From an uncultured Gemella sp. (GTDB taxonomy: Bacteria > Bacillota > Bacilli > Staphylococcales > Gemellaceae), in assembly GCA_927911745.1 (NCBI GenBank), contig CAKMQF010000121.1, positions 1 to 32,801 of the forward strand: a stretch of DNA of 32,801 bases, in the 5' to 3' direction. The translations under genes and the position numbers were made by a program. The notes under the pieces were generated by a model. It was not told the origin of the DNA. It worked only from the letters and a program-made list of their open reading frames with translations, and did not search any database. Positions 10,742 through 19,835 of the stretch are shown here, piece by piece. How positions within the stretch are numbered: position 1 is the stretch's first letter; every line of letters starts with the position of its first letter.

Positions 10742-10781
10742 GAAAGTACTACTAATTAGTAAAAGTATTTGAGAAATTTAT

Positions 10782-10856
10782 AAACTATTTTATCGATTGA
10801 GTATTATTTAAGATTAAAATTATCTTCATACCAAGATTGATAAAATAGTTTTTTTA
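10782..10856 (+). terminator. Intrinsic terminator
   Basis: AAACTATTTTATC (10782-10794) pairs with GATAAAATAGTTT (from 10838), with a 43-nt loop and a run of seven T. It separates the membrane-protein genes from the capsule operon. Confidence 0.75.
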
Positions 10857-11059
10857 TTTTTGTAATTGTTCTATCTATTGTTAAATAAGCGATTCCAAAA
10901 ATCCCTTTTGCGTAGAAAACGAAATTTAATATTAAGATTATCTAAATATAAAAAATAATTTTTTATAGTCAGTTTTTACTGACAAATTGTAATAATAGAA
11001 TTAGTCTAAAAAGTAGCGTAAAAATCTATTGTTTTCACGGATTTAAAATAGATAAATCT
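10857..11059. other. Noncoding spacer before the capsule promoter
   Basis: No gene seen. It contains a small perfect hairpin GTCAGT-TTTT-ACTGAC at 10968-10983, about 77 nt before the -35 of the capsule promoter. It could be an operator, but nothing else supports this. Confidence 0.35.
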
Positions 11060-11088
11060 TTGATAAATAGTAGTTTTTATAGTATAAT
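11060..11088 (+). promoter_or_regulatory. Capsule operon promoter
   Basis: TTGATA (11060-11065), 17-nt spacer, TATAAT (11083-11088). Transcription would start near 11095 and leave a leader of about 30 nt. It is the only clear promoter found ahead of the genes from 11125 to 25324. Confidence 0.8.
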
Positions 11089-11124
11089 TATTAGGATGAA
11101 GTATTTTTTATATAGGTTCGTAAT

Positions 11125-12000
11125 ATGATTGAAATAATTGTTAATTCCAGGAGTAAAAAAAGTCTAATTGAACTAAAAAAAATAGAGCGAGTTTTAAACG
11201 ATAAGAAGTTGCCTTACAGAGTGTTGGAAACCTCTAAAAATACCAATGCAAAAGACCTTATGAACGAGATTCACGAGGGCGAGTTGATAGTAATCGGTGG
11301 CGATGGAACTATTAACGAAGTGATAAATAATTATCATGGTAAAGAGATTATCTATCTTGCATATGGTTCGGGTAATGATCTTGCGAGGTCTATAGAGTTC
11401 AAAAAAGACATTGAGATAAGTAGATTATTAGAATCGAAGAGATTTATTGAATATGATGTAGGTGTTGTTAACGATAGAAAATTCTGTTCGGGATTTGATA
11501 TCGGTTTTAATGCTGACATCATAAAAAGAGCTAATGGCTCAAAGTTAAAGAAATATTTAGGTAAGTATATCTATCTTCTTCAAGGAGTAATAGGTATTTT
11601 AATGCTGAAAAAGTATAAAGCGAAAATTTCATGGGATGCTGGAGAAATTATGACCAATAGGTTGTATTTGCTTAATGCGATGATTCAACCTTATGAAGGT
11701 GGCGGGATAAAATTTGCCCCGACTGCCACAGGTCAAGATGGCAAACTTCACATTATGATCATGGAAAATATGTCTTTAACAACCTTTATTTACAATTATT
11801 TATGCCTACTTTTAAAACAACACAACAAACTAAAGAAGGTACAATACATAAAAACAAATAAACTGACAATAAAAACAAATCAAAAATACTTCCAAATTGA
11901 TGGAGAATTAGTAAACAGCGAAGAAACCTTGAACCTTAGCTGTATTAGTAAATTTTATAAATTAAAGAGGATGGAAAAAAATGAGCAGAAATTCAAATAG
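11125..12000 (+). CDS. Diacylglycerol kinase-family lipid kinase
   Basis: 291 residues, the usual size for the DagK/YegS/BmrU family. GGDGT at 58-62 is the ATP-binding signature and GSGNDLAR at 81-88 the second conserved motif. The family phosphorylates diacylglycerol or related lipids at the membrane, recycling lipid left over from lipoteichoic acid synthesis. The ribosome site is weak (AGG at about -10). The last 20 nt overlap the next gene, cpsA, so the two are co-transcribed and probably translationally coupled. It is the first gene of the capsule operon, an unusual position that hints at a link between lipid supply and polymer assembly (inference). Confidence 0.85.
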   Translation: MIEIIVNSRSKKSLIELKKIERVLNDKKLPYRVLETSKNTNAKDLMNEIHEGELIVIGGDGTINEVINNYHGKEIIYLAYGSGNDLARSIEFKKDIEISRLLESKRFIEYDVGVVNDRKFCSGFDIGFNADIIKRANGSKLKKYLGKYIYLLQGVIGILMLKKYKAKISWDAGEIMTNRLYLLNAMIQPYEGGGIKFAPTATGQDGKLHIMIMENMSLTTFIYNYLCLLLKQHNKLKKVQYIKTNKLTIKTNQKYFQIDGELVNSEETLNLSCISKFYKLKRMEKNEQKFK

Positions 12001-13450
12001 CCGAAACTCTAGGTCCGGATCGGGTATAGGAGCGTTTGAAATCGTCAATGGAATATTGACCGTTTTACTTATTATACTCGGAGGTCTAGTTAGCTGGACG
12101 ATGTTGAAGTATGACTTTCTAAATTTTAGAGGTATTAACTACGGAATAATCGGAGTAATAATCTTAGCGATAATACTTGCAATATTCCTTGTGATTAAGA
12201 AAAAAGCGAAAATATTCAATGCGATAATGTTGACTGTTATGAATATTGTCTTAGTATTTTCTTACATGCAGTTTAGAACAGCAATCGGCTTATTCGATAA
12301 CTTAAACAGTAATGCAGCAGTTAGTGAGTATACTATGAGTGTCGTTGTTATGAAAAACGATAAAGCTGAAAAACTTGCAGATTTAAAAGGAGCATCAGTA
12401 GCAGCTCCAGTATCTGCAGATGGTGAAAACATTAATAAGCTGATGAAAGAGATTCGCGATAAAGAAAAACAAAGTCTAAATCTTACAGAATCCAAAAACT
12501 ACATCTCAGCTTATGAGGAATTAGCTGCAGGAACTAGCAGAGCGATGATTCTTAATAGTTCATTCGAAGATTTAATCACAAGTCAACATGCAGACTTTAA
12601 TGATAAAACAAAAGTAATATATTCATACAAAATAACTAAAGCTGTAAGTACAAAAGCAAAACAAAACGCAGGTGATACAATCAACGTGTATATAAGTGGT
12701 ATAGATACATATGGACCAGTATCTAGTGTCAGTCGTTCAGATGTCAATATTATTATGACAGTTAACAAAAAAACTGGAAAAATCTTATTAACGACAACCC
12801 CGCGTGACTCTTATGTGAAAATCGCCGATGGTGGAAATAATCAATATGATAAACTTACACACGCAGGTCTGTATGGAGTAGATTCTTCGATCCATACGCT
12901 AGAAAATCTATATGGTATTAAAATAGATTACTACGCTAGACTTAATTTCACATCATTCCTAAAACTAATTGATATAGTTGGTGGGGTGGATGTGTATAAT
13001 GATCAGGCGTTTACATCACGTCATGGTAGATTTGAATTTCCACAAGGTGTGGTTCATTTAGATGCAGAGAAAGCTCTTGGATTTGTTCGTGAAAGATATG
13101 GTCTTGCTGGAGGAGATAATGACCGTGGTAAAAACCAAGAAAAAGTTATTGCTGCGATAATTAAGAAATTAACTTCAAAACAAGGTTTATCAAATTACCA
13201 AAGTGTTATAAAAGAATTAAGTGAATCGATTCAGACAAATATGCCGATTGAGACAGCTATGGGACTTGCGAATGAGCAGCTTAGTGCAGGTAAAGATTAC
13301 AATGTAGCGTCACAAGCATTAACAGGAACAGGAAGTATGGGATTACCTTCATATGCAATGCCTGGAGCTACATTATATATGACACAGATAAATGAACAAA
13401 GTTTAAGAGAAGTTACAGAAAATATTAAAGAAGTATTGGAAGGTAAGTAG
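11981..13450 (+). CDS. cpsA: LytR-CpsA-Psr family wall-polymer transferase (CpsA/Wzg)
   Basis: 489 residues. Three predicted membrane helices at about 19-41, 54-72 and 79-97 are followed by an extracellular part: an accessory domain (about 110-230) and an LCP domain (about 245-415). LCP hallmarks seen: TTPRDSYV, the DKLTHAGLYG segment, the IDYYARLNFTSFLKLIDIVGGVDV core, GFVRERY and the RGKNQEKVI Arg. LCP proteins move polymer from undecaprenyl pyrophosphate to peptidoglycan. The three-helix N-terminus is typical of capsule-type members. ATG 11981 has AAAGAGGATGG upstream, inside the end of the lipid kinase gene. cpsB follows directly. Confidence 0.92.
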   Translation: MSRNSNSRNSRSGSGIGAFEIVNGILTVLLIILGGLVSWTMLKYDFLNFRGINYGIIGVIILAIILAIFLVIKKKAKIFNAIMLTVMNIVLVFSYMQFRTAIGLFDNLNSNAAVSEYTMSVVVMKNDKAEKLADLKGASVAAPVSADGENINKLMKEIRDKEKQSLNLTESKNYISAYEELAAGTSRAMILNSSFEDLITSQHADFNDKTKVIYSYKITKAVSTKAKQNAGDTINVYISGIDTYGPVSSVSRSDVNIIMTVNKKTGKILLTTTPRDSYVKIADGGNNQYDKLTHAGLYGVDSSIHTLENLYGIKIDYYARLNFTSFLKLIDIVGGVDVYNDQAFTSRHGRFEFPQGVVHLDAEKALGFVRERYGLAGGDNDRGKNQEKVIAAIIKKLTSKQGLSNYQSVIKELSESIQTNMPIETAMGLANEQLSAGKDYNVASQALTGTGSMGLPSYAMPGATLYMTQINEQSLREVTENIKEVLEGK

Positions 13451-14194
13451 ATGAGAGACGGAATTAGAATGATAGATATACATTCCCATGTTGTCTTCGC
13501 AGTGGATGACGGTGCAAAAACTGAAAAAGATACTCGTGATTTACTAGAAGAAAGTTATAGACAAGGTGTTAGAACTATTATTGCAACACCTCACAGAAGA
13601 CGCGGAATGTTCGAAACAGATATAGAAATAATTAAAGAAAACTTCAAACGAGTAGAAGAAATCGCTGCTGAAGTAGCAGAGGACCTAAGAGTATACTTAG
13701 GTAGCGAAATCTATTACAAAGAAGGGGAAATTGAAAAAATCGAAAGTGGAGCATACCCGAGATTAGCGGAAACAGACTACGTACTTGTAGAGTTTCCTTA
13801 TGAAATGCGTTATAAAGAAATCCACAGAGCACTGAATAAAATTATATTGCTTGGACTAACTCCAGTAGTAGCGCATGTTGAAAGATATAACGATGTGGAT
13901 GAAAAAGGTGTTCAAGAGTTAATTAATATGGGTGCTTACATCCAGGTTAATGCAGCTAGTGTTCTAAAACCGAAGCTTATCGGTGATAAACACAAACACT
14001 ACAAAAAACGTGCTAAAAAATACTTAGATGAAGAGTTAGTTCACTTCATTGCAAGTGACATGCACAATATGGATTCTCGAAGAACGTATATGAAAGAAGC
14101 ATACGACATTATCGAGAAGAAATACGGGCCGACAATCGCCTACGAACTATTCGAAAAAAATCAAGAAAAACTATTAATGAATAAAATAATATAA
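13451..14194 (+). CDS. cpsB: PHP-type tyrosine phosphatase CpsB/Wzh
   Basis: 247 residues. It belongs to the manganese-dependent PHP phosphatases that dephosphorylate the tyrosine tail of CpsD. Metal-site motifs: DIHSHVVFAVDDG with H11 and H13, TPHRR near 46-50, AHVERY at 141-146 and SDMHN near 202-206. The annotated ATG follows the cpsA stop with no gap. A second ATG seven codons on (MIDIHSH) matches most family members better, and GAGAGACGG lies before it, so the true start may be 13469. It is the second capsule regulatory gene in the normal wzg-wzh-wzd-wze order. Confidence 0.92.
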   Translation: MRDGIRMIDIHSHVVFAVDDGAKTEKDTRDLLEESYRQGVRTIIATPHRRRGMFETDIEIIKENFKRVEEIAAEVAEDLRVYLGSEIYYKEGEIEKIESGAYPRLAETDYVLVEFPYEMRYKEIHRALNKIILLGLTPVVAHVERYNDVDEKGVQELINMGAYIQVNAASVLKPKLIGDKHKHYKKRAKKYLDEELVHFIASDMHNMDSRRTYMKEAYDIIEKKYGPTIAYELFEKNQEKLLMNKII

Positions 14195-14214
14195 AGAGAG
14201 GATAAATAATTATA

Positions 14215-14913
14215 ATGGATAATCAAGAAAAAGATTTAATACAGTTAGACATTATGCTACTGTTAAGAAGAATTTGGGAGAAGAAAGTATTAATAGTATT
14301 AGTAACATTACTATTTACGGCAGCATCACTTGCTTACAGTATTTTCCTAGTGATACCGAAATATTCATCTACTACGAAGGTATACGTAGTTAACCAAAAG
14401 AAAGATGATAAAGCAATCACAACACAAGACGTTCAATTAGGTTCACTATTAGTAAAGGACTATAAAGAGATAATTCTTTCTAATAAAGTTATGGAAGATT
14501 CAGCAGAAAAAAGTGGAACAGGAATCACAGCAAAAGAACTAGCGAAAAAAGTTAGTGTAGATGCACCGAAAGATACACGTATCATCTCAATTACTGTTCA
14601 AGACAAAGACCCGCAAGTTGCGAGTGATTTAGCGAACATTGTAAAAGAGGTATCAGCAGACCAAATCAAAGAAGTAACAAAAATTGATGATGTAACAACA
14701 CTAGAAGAAGCAAAAGCAGCTACATCTCCAAGTTCTCCAAACATTCCTAAAAATGGAATCTTAGCGACAGCATTAGGGTTTATCTTAGCTGTAGCGGGAG
14801 TAGTACTATTTGAGCTACTTGATGATCGAGTTAAGAGAGCAGAAGATATCGAAGAAACAATGGGACTTGTGCTTTTAGGTGTAGTTCCAGATACAAAAAC
14901 AGGAAAGAGATAG
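14215..14913 (+). CDS. cpsC: Capsule chain-length protein CpsC/Wzd
   Basis: 232 residues, the normal length for the Gram-positive split form. A Wzz-type domain with membrane helices at about 25-46 and 180-201 flanks an extracellular region. A short cytoplasmic tail after the second helix docks and activates the CpsD kinase in this family. A Pro-rich segment (SPSSPNIPKNG) precedes the second helix, as in other polysaccharide co-polymerases. It lies 20 nt after cpsB and 11 nt before cpsD, with ribosome site AGAGAGGA upstream. Confidence 0.92.
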   Translation: MDNQEKDLIQLDIMLLLRRIWEKKVLIVLVTLLFTAASLAYSIFLVIPKYSSTTKVYVVNQKKDDKAITTQDVQLGSLLVKDYKEIILSNKVMEDSAEKSGTGITAKELAKKVSVDAPKDTRIISITVQDKDPQVASDLANIVKEVSADQIKEVTKIDDVTTLEEAKAATSPSSPNIPKNGILATALGFILAVAGVVLFELLDDRVKRAEDIEETMGLVLLGVVPDTKTGKR

Positions 14914-14924
14914 GATAAGAAAAT

Positions 14925-15629
14925 ATGGCACAAATTAATTTACTAACAAACCAAAAAATAGTCGATCCTAAGAATGAAGAGTATTATAATGCCTTACGTA
15001 CTAATATCCAATTTTTAGGAAAAGATAAAAAAGTAATCGCGATTACATCAACTTCAGAAAATGAAGGGAAAAGTACAGTATCGACTAACCTAGCTATTTC
15101 ATTAGCAAAATTAGGTCTTAAAACAATTCTTGTAGATGCTGATACACGTAAATCTGTTATGGCAGGTCGTTTTAAGTTTAAACACAAAATTAGCGGATTA
15201 ACTAACTACTTATCTGGGGTATCTCCAATTGAAGATGTTATTTATGAGACTGATGTGGAGCATCTTAATGTTATTCCAGCTGGTCAAGTACCACCTAACC
15301 CAACAGGATTATTACAAAATAAAAACTTCAACATTATGATTGAAGTATTCAGAGAGTATTATGATTATGTAATTATCGATACACCACCAGTTGGTCAGGT
15401 AATAGATGCAGCTATCGTAGCTCCTAAGACTGATGGAGTAGTGCTGCTAGTAGAAGCAAATCGCGTTAAAAAGAAAAGCATCGAAAAAGCCAAGGAACAA
15501 CTTGAAAAAGGTGGAGCAGAATTCCTAGGTGTAATCTTAAACAAAGTTAACTCAAACGAACTTGGTTATGGTGGTTACTACGGTCACTATGGTAGCTATG
15601 GAATAAAAGGAAACAAAGATAAAAAATAA
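14925..15629 (+). CDS. cpsD: Capsule tyrosine kinase CpsD/Wze
   Basis: 234 residues. A BY-kinase with Walker A (SENEGKST, 44-51), Walker A' (ILVDADTR, about 68-75) and Walker B (VIIDTPP, about 149-155). The C-terminus has the autophosphorylation tyrosine cluster YGGYYGHYGSYG (about 215-226). With CpsC it forms the kinase that governs polymer length and export; CpsB reverses the phosphorylation. All key residues are present. It is followed 25 nt later by cpsE. Confidence 0.93.
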   Translation: MAQINLLTNQKIVDPKNEEYYNALRTNIQFLGKDKKVIAITSTSENEGKSTVSTNLAISLAKLGLKTILVDADTRKSVMAGRFKFKHKISGLTNYLSGVSPIEDVIYETDVEHLNVIPAGQVPPNPTGLLQNKNFNIMIEVFREYYDYVIIDTPPVGQVIDAAIVAPKTDGVVLLVEANRVKKKSIEKAKEQLEKGGAEFLGVILNKVNSNELGYGGYYGHYGSYGIKGNKDKK

Positions 15630-15654
15630 ACTTTTTAGTTAGAAGGAGAACAAG

Positions 15655-17018
15655 ATGTATTATATAAGAAAAAATAATAAGTTTCTGTTCTTGGTGACTG
15701 ATTTAATAGCCTTATCTTTAGCTTACATTTTTAGTTTTGATTTTCAAACAGAACCAAAAGATAATCTATATTTCTTTATCGTCTTAAATGTTATTGGTAT
15801 TCTTGTTGCGCTTATGTCAGAAGAATACTGGACAATAACAGAAAGAGGATATCTTAAGGAACTTAAGACGACGTTTATATACGAACTTAAGGTCGTTTCA
15901 TTATTTACGTTATTTTTAGTAATATTTAAGAGTAAAGACTTCTTTGAGTTAGTTAAGAGTATGGAATTGATTATCTATTTAATTCTAGCATTTATTTTTA
16001 TTTATTGTGTAAGAACTATCTCTAAAAGAATAAATAATCGTTATCGTGATGATAGTCGTAATATTATTATCTTATCGGATTTTTGTGATTTAGATACAAT
16101 CGGAGAACTGCCTAGCAATTATCAAGTACTAGCATATGCGAATAATTCAGATAAACATATGTATAACGCTAAGCCTGTGGTTCATAATATTTCTGAAATT
16201 AGAGATTTTTTATCTCATCATAGAGTTGATGAAATATATGCTAACTTATCGTCGCAGACTAGTCTAGTAGAGATCTTTAAGATCTTTGAAGTGTTGGGTA
16301 TTCCGACAAAGATTAATATTACACCGATAATAAAAGAGGTTGGAGCGAATACTGCGGTAACTTTCCAAGGTGATAATATCTATCTAACATCAGCGATAAA
16401 AATTGCAACACTACGCCAGGTAATTCTGAAGAGGGTTATGGATATAGCTGTTTCAATAGTAGGAATATTATTAACGATTATTGTAGGTATAATTATACTA
16501 CCAATAGTGAAAATGCAAGCACCAGGACCACTTATTTTTACTCAAACGAGAATAGGTCAAAATGGTAAGAAGTTTAAAATATACAAATTTAGAAGTATGT
16601 ATATGGACGCAGAGGAAAGGAAAGCAAAACTTCTAAGTCAAAATGAGTTAGAGACAACTCTAATGTTTAAAATGGACAATGATCCTAGGGTTTTCCCATT
16701 TGGACAGAAGTTAAGAGATTGGTCATTGGATGAACTTCCACAATTTATCAATGTTCTTAAAGGAGATATGAGTGTAGTAGGGACACGACCTCCGACAGTT
16801 GATGAATATACTCAGTATGATCTCCATCATTCAAACGTATGCAGGTAAAACCTGGTATTACAGGAATGTGGCAGGTTAGTGGAAGAAGTAACATACTTGA
16901 TTTTGAAGAAGTAGTTAAACTAGATATGAAATATATCGAAAATTGGTCGCTAAGACTAGACATAAAAATTATAATTAAAACTATAATGGTTGTCTTAAAA
17001 AGAGAGGGAAGTAAGTAA
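15655..17018 (+). CDS. cpsE: Initiating sugar-phosphate transferase CpsE, one frameshift
   Basis: Polyisoprenyl-phosphate hexose-1-phosphate transferase that starts the repeat unit on undecaprenyl phosphate. The N-terminal part has about four membrane helices, then a soluble middle domain. The C-terminal catalytic domain has a membrane-embedded helix, KIYKFRSMYMDAEER, DELPQFINVLKGDMS and VGTRPP. The frame stops at 16846-16848. Adding one A in the TCAAACG near 16830 restores KRMQVKPGITGMWQVSGRS and runs to TAA 17016-17018, giving 454 residues, the normal length. The break removes the conserved PGITG/QVSGRS region, so a real lesion would inactivate the enzyme. The sugar donated (Glc, Gal or other) cannot be read from sequence. 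Ribosome site AGAAGGAGA. Confidence 0.87.
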
Positions 17019-17040
17019 TAAAGAGAAAAGCAAAAATAGG

Positions 17041-17078
17041 GAGTGGCTATATAAGTGTATATACAACCACTCTTTATT
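17041..17078 (+). terminator. Hairpin between cpsE and licD, possible partial terminator
   Basis: GAGTGG (17041-17046) pairs with CCACTC (17067-17072). An inner TATATA (17048-17053) pairs with TATATA (17058-17063) around AGTG. TTTATT follows. It sits at the junction between the conserved regulatory genes and the variable polymer genes. The genes beyond have no clear promoter of their own, so read-through is likely. Confidence 0.6.
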
Positions 17079-17184
17079 GAAATAAAAAAAGACTGTGTTC
17101 CGTCGCCAAACTAAAACACAGACTAATATAAGTGAATATGGATATATTAACATAAAAATTGATAAAATGGAAGAGAAAAGAATC

Positions 17185-17980
17185 ATGGATATAAAAAATA
17201 AAGTTAGATTAGTACAAGAGAAAGAAATTGAATTATTAAAAATATTTTCTGAGATATGTGAACAACACAATTTAACATACTATGCTCTAGGAGGTACATT
17301 ATTAGGTGCAATTAGACATGGTGGTTTTATTCCTTGGGATGATGATATGGATTTAGGAATGCCTAGAGAGGACTATGATAAATTTATAGAAATATCAGGA
17401 AGTGTATTACCAAAACATGTTTTACTAAAACAACATACAGATAATTTAGGAAATACTTCGATTCGAGATACATCAACAGTTATAACTTTTGGTACTACTG
17501 ATTGCAATCCATTTTTAGATATTTTTCCACTAGACGGATTTCCAGAAAAAGGGCTATCTAAGTGGACGCATGAAAAACACATCTTATTTTATCGAATGTT
17601 ATCAAAACTATCTGTTGTTCAAGAAATTTCTGATAGAGATAGGGGAACATTCGAGAATGCATTGGTAAAAGTTGCCAAAATAACAAAAATTGATAAAATT
17701 TTAAATACAGAAAAGATTAATAAAAAAATTACATAAAGTTATAAGAAAATATGATTTTTATAGCAGTCCTAGAGGCGGAAACGTACTTGGAACATATCGT
17801 GATAGAGAAATTGTTCCAATAGAGGTATTTGGAAAACCTAAAAAAATGGAATTTGAAGGTATGCAATTAAGTGTCCATAGTGAGCCTGAAAAGTATTTAG
17901 AAAATATTTATGGAGATTTTATGAGGTTACCAAAAGAAGAAGATAGAGTAGGTCACTTCGAAGCAGCTTATGGGAAATAG
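17185..17980 (+). CDS. LicD-family phosphotransferase, one frameshift
   Basis: 264 residues after repair. The LicD family transfers phosphocholine or other phospho-groups from a CDP donor to sugars. Seen: GGTLLGAIRH at 36-45 and PWDDDMDLGMPREDY at 50-64, the nucleotidyltransferase-fold active-site signature. Start ATG 17185 is chosen because the conserved N-terminus MDIKNKV begins there and GGAAGAG lies upstream; longer starts add unrelated residues. A run of seven A (17722-17728) breaks the frame; with six A the product continues as LHKVIRKYDFYSSPRGGN and ends YGK at 17980. The substrate is unknown. With tarI and tarJ nearby, a CDP-alditol donor is possible. It is not enough to call it the choline enzyme LicD1 or LicD2. 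Confidence 0.82.
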
Positions 17981-17989
17981 GAGGTTAAA

Positions 17990-18682
17990 ATGAGTAAAGT
18001 AAATATTATGGGGATTGATATTGATTCTTTAACGAATCAAGAAACAATAGATAGAGTAGAAGAATTTATTATCAATAAAAAACCATTACACTTAATGGGT
18101 GTTAATGCTGATAAATTAAATCTATGTAAAACAGATAAAAAGTTAGAGGAAATTGTAAAGAAATCAGAGATAATAAATGCAGATGGTGCATCTGTTATTT
18201 TAGCTTCTAAATATTTAGGTAAACCTCTACCTGAAAGAGTAGCCGGAATAGATTTAATGCAGGATCTTCTGAAATTATCATGTGAAAAAGGATATAGTGC
18301 ATATTTCTTTGGGGCAAAACAAGAAGTTGTTGACAAAATGTTAGAAAATTTCAAAGAAACATATCCTAATTTAAATATAGTTGGCGCAAGAAATGGATAT
18401 TTCTCAGATGAAGAGCTAAAAAATATTGAGGCGGATATTGCTGAGAAGAATCCAGATATAGTATATATTGGTATAACATCACCTAAGAAAGAATACATTG
18501 TCCAAGAGTTCTTAGATAATGGCTTAAATAGCGTATTTATGGGTGTTGGTGGAAGTTTTGATGTTCTTTCAGGTACTATTCCAAGAGCTCCAAAGTGGAT
18601 GCAAAAAGCTAATTTAGAATGGTTATTCAGAGTAGCGAATGAACCAAGAAGATTATTAAAAGATATTTTGTTGGGAATGTAA
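17990..18682 (+). CDS. tagA: WecG/TagA/CpsF-family glycosyltransferase
   Basis: 230 residues, typical GT26. The type member TagA adds N-acetylmannosamine to GlcNAc-pyrophosphoryl-undecaprenol at the inner membrane face. Motifs seen: NADKLNL, NADGASVILASKYLG with the catalytic-type Asp, ERVAGIDLM, YFFGAK, and a GVGGSFDVLSGTIPRAPKW block before a basic amphipathic tail (LEWLFRVANEPRR). An mnaA/wecB gene, which makes UDP-ManNAc, lies two genes on, supporting ManNAc as donor sugar. Strong ribosome site AGGAGG 7 nt upstream; it begins 10 nt after licD. Confidence 0.88.
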   Translation: MSKVNIMGIDIDSLTNQETIDRVEEFIINKKPLHLMGVNADKLNLCKTDKKLEEIVKKSEIINADGASVILASKYLGKPLPERVAGIDLMQDLLKLSCEKGYSAYFFGAKQEVVDKMLENFKETYPNLNIVGARNGYFSDEELKNIEADIAEKNPDIVYIGITSPKKEYIVQEFLDNGLNSVFMGVGGSFDVLSGTIPRAPKWMQKANLEWLFRVANEPRRLLKDILLGM

Positions 18683-18721
18683 CATTTATAAAAGAGATAG
18701 TAAAAGAAAAGAGAAGTCAAA

Positions 18722-19781
18722 ATGGCTAATATACTTCATATTTCACGTACAATGGACATAGGAGGAGCCGAAAAAATTGTATATCAATTGGCTACTGATT
18801 TAAAAGAAGAATTTGAGAGTGTTCATGTAGCTTCTACAGGAGGACTGTGGGAAGAAGAGTTAAATAAGAATGGAATTAAGCATCATAAAATATTAGATGT
18901 CGAATCGAAATCACCTAAAACACTTGCGACAAACTTTAATACACTGCGCAAAATTATTAAAGAAAATAAAATTGATATTATTCATACACATCATAGAATG
19001 GCAGCATTTTATGCAAGGTTATTAATGTATATATTTCCTAAGGTAAAGCATATTTATACAGCACATAATATTTTTGATAATAAAATAAAAATGTATAAAT
19101 ACTCTTTAAAAGGTGCGAAAGTAATCGCTGTGAGCATAGCGGTTAAAGAACATTTAAAAAAACAATTAGGTTTAGATGAGATTGAAATAATTTATAATGG
19201 AATAAAAATAAACAACTCAAAAGAAACGTTACCTGAAATTAAAAATTTTACAGGTGTGAAAATAGGCTATATAGGGCGATTGGATTATCAAAAAGGTGTA
19301 GATTTATTAATAGAATCATTAGTACAACTAGATTATAGTAATTATAAATTATATCTAGTAGGAAAGGGAGATATGGAGAATGAATTAAAAAACTTTAGTT
19401 TTTTCAAATCTTTTAAGTACTAATGTAGAATTTTTAGGATATAGAGACGATATTTCTGAATTAATAAATAGTTTTGATTTTCTAGTATTTCCTTCTAGAT
19501 TCGAAGGATTTGGATTAGCTTTAGCAGAGGCGTTTCTACATGAAAAAACAGCGGTTGTGACAAATATACTAGGTTTTGGAGATTTAATAGATGATAATAA
19601 TTCAGTAATAGTAGAACCAGAAAATATTGAAGATATAGCTAGGGGTATAGAATTACTGATTAATAACGAAGAGAAGAGAGAAGCCTTGGGTAAAATGGCT
19701 AGAGTTAGTACACTAGATAAGATAGAGTATAGCAGATTTTTGAAGAGATATTCACAGGAATATACAAACATGAGAAAATAA
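18722..19781 (+). CDS. Family 4 glycosyltransferase, one frameshift
   Basis: 352 residues after repair. Two-domain GT-B enzyme: the N-terminal SRTMDIGGAEKIVYQLA loop binds acceptor, and the C-terminal domain has IGYIGRLDYQKGVDLL, LVGKGDM and the EGFGLALAE (E-x7-E) retaining-enzyme motif. The frame breaks near 19394-19396; removing one T gives NLVFSNLLSTNVEFLGYRDD and runs to TAA 19779-19781. Unrepaired, it would lose the donor-binding half. Sugar and linkage cannot be told from sequence. It lies between tagA and mnaA in the capsule operon. Confidence 0.85.
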
Positions 19782-19835
19782 TGATTATTAAGTCGTGTTG
19801 ATTACTTTAAATAAAAAGAATAAGGAGATATGCTG

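Noticed and set aside
10968..10983. GTCAGT-TTTT-ACTGAC hairpin as a terminator or riboswitch
   Set aside because: Six-base stem with no T run after it and no larger fold around it; kept only as a note in the spacer entry.
17095..17184. N-terminal extension of the LicD protein from 17095 or 17167
   Set aside because: Conserved LicD sequence begins at MDIKNK (17185); the extra residues are unlike the family and lack a ribosome site.
18037..18720. 227-codon open frame opposite tagA
   Set aside because: tagA on the plus strand has full family motifs and a strong ribosome site; the opposite frame has neither.
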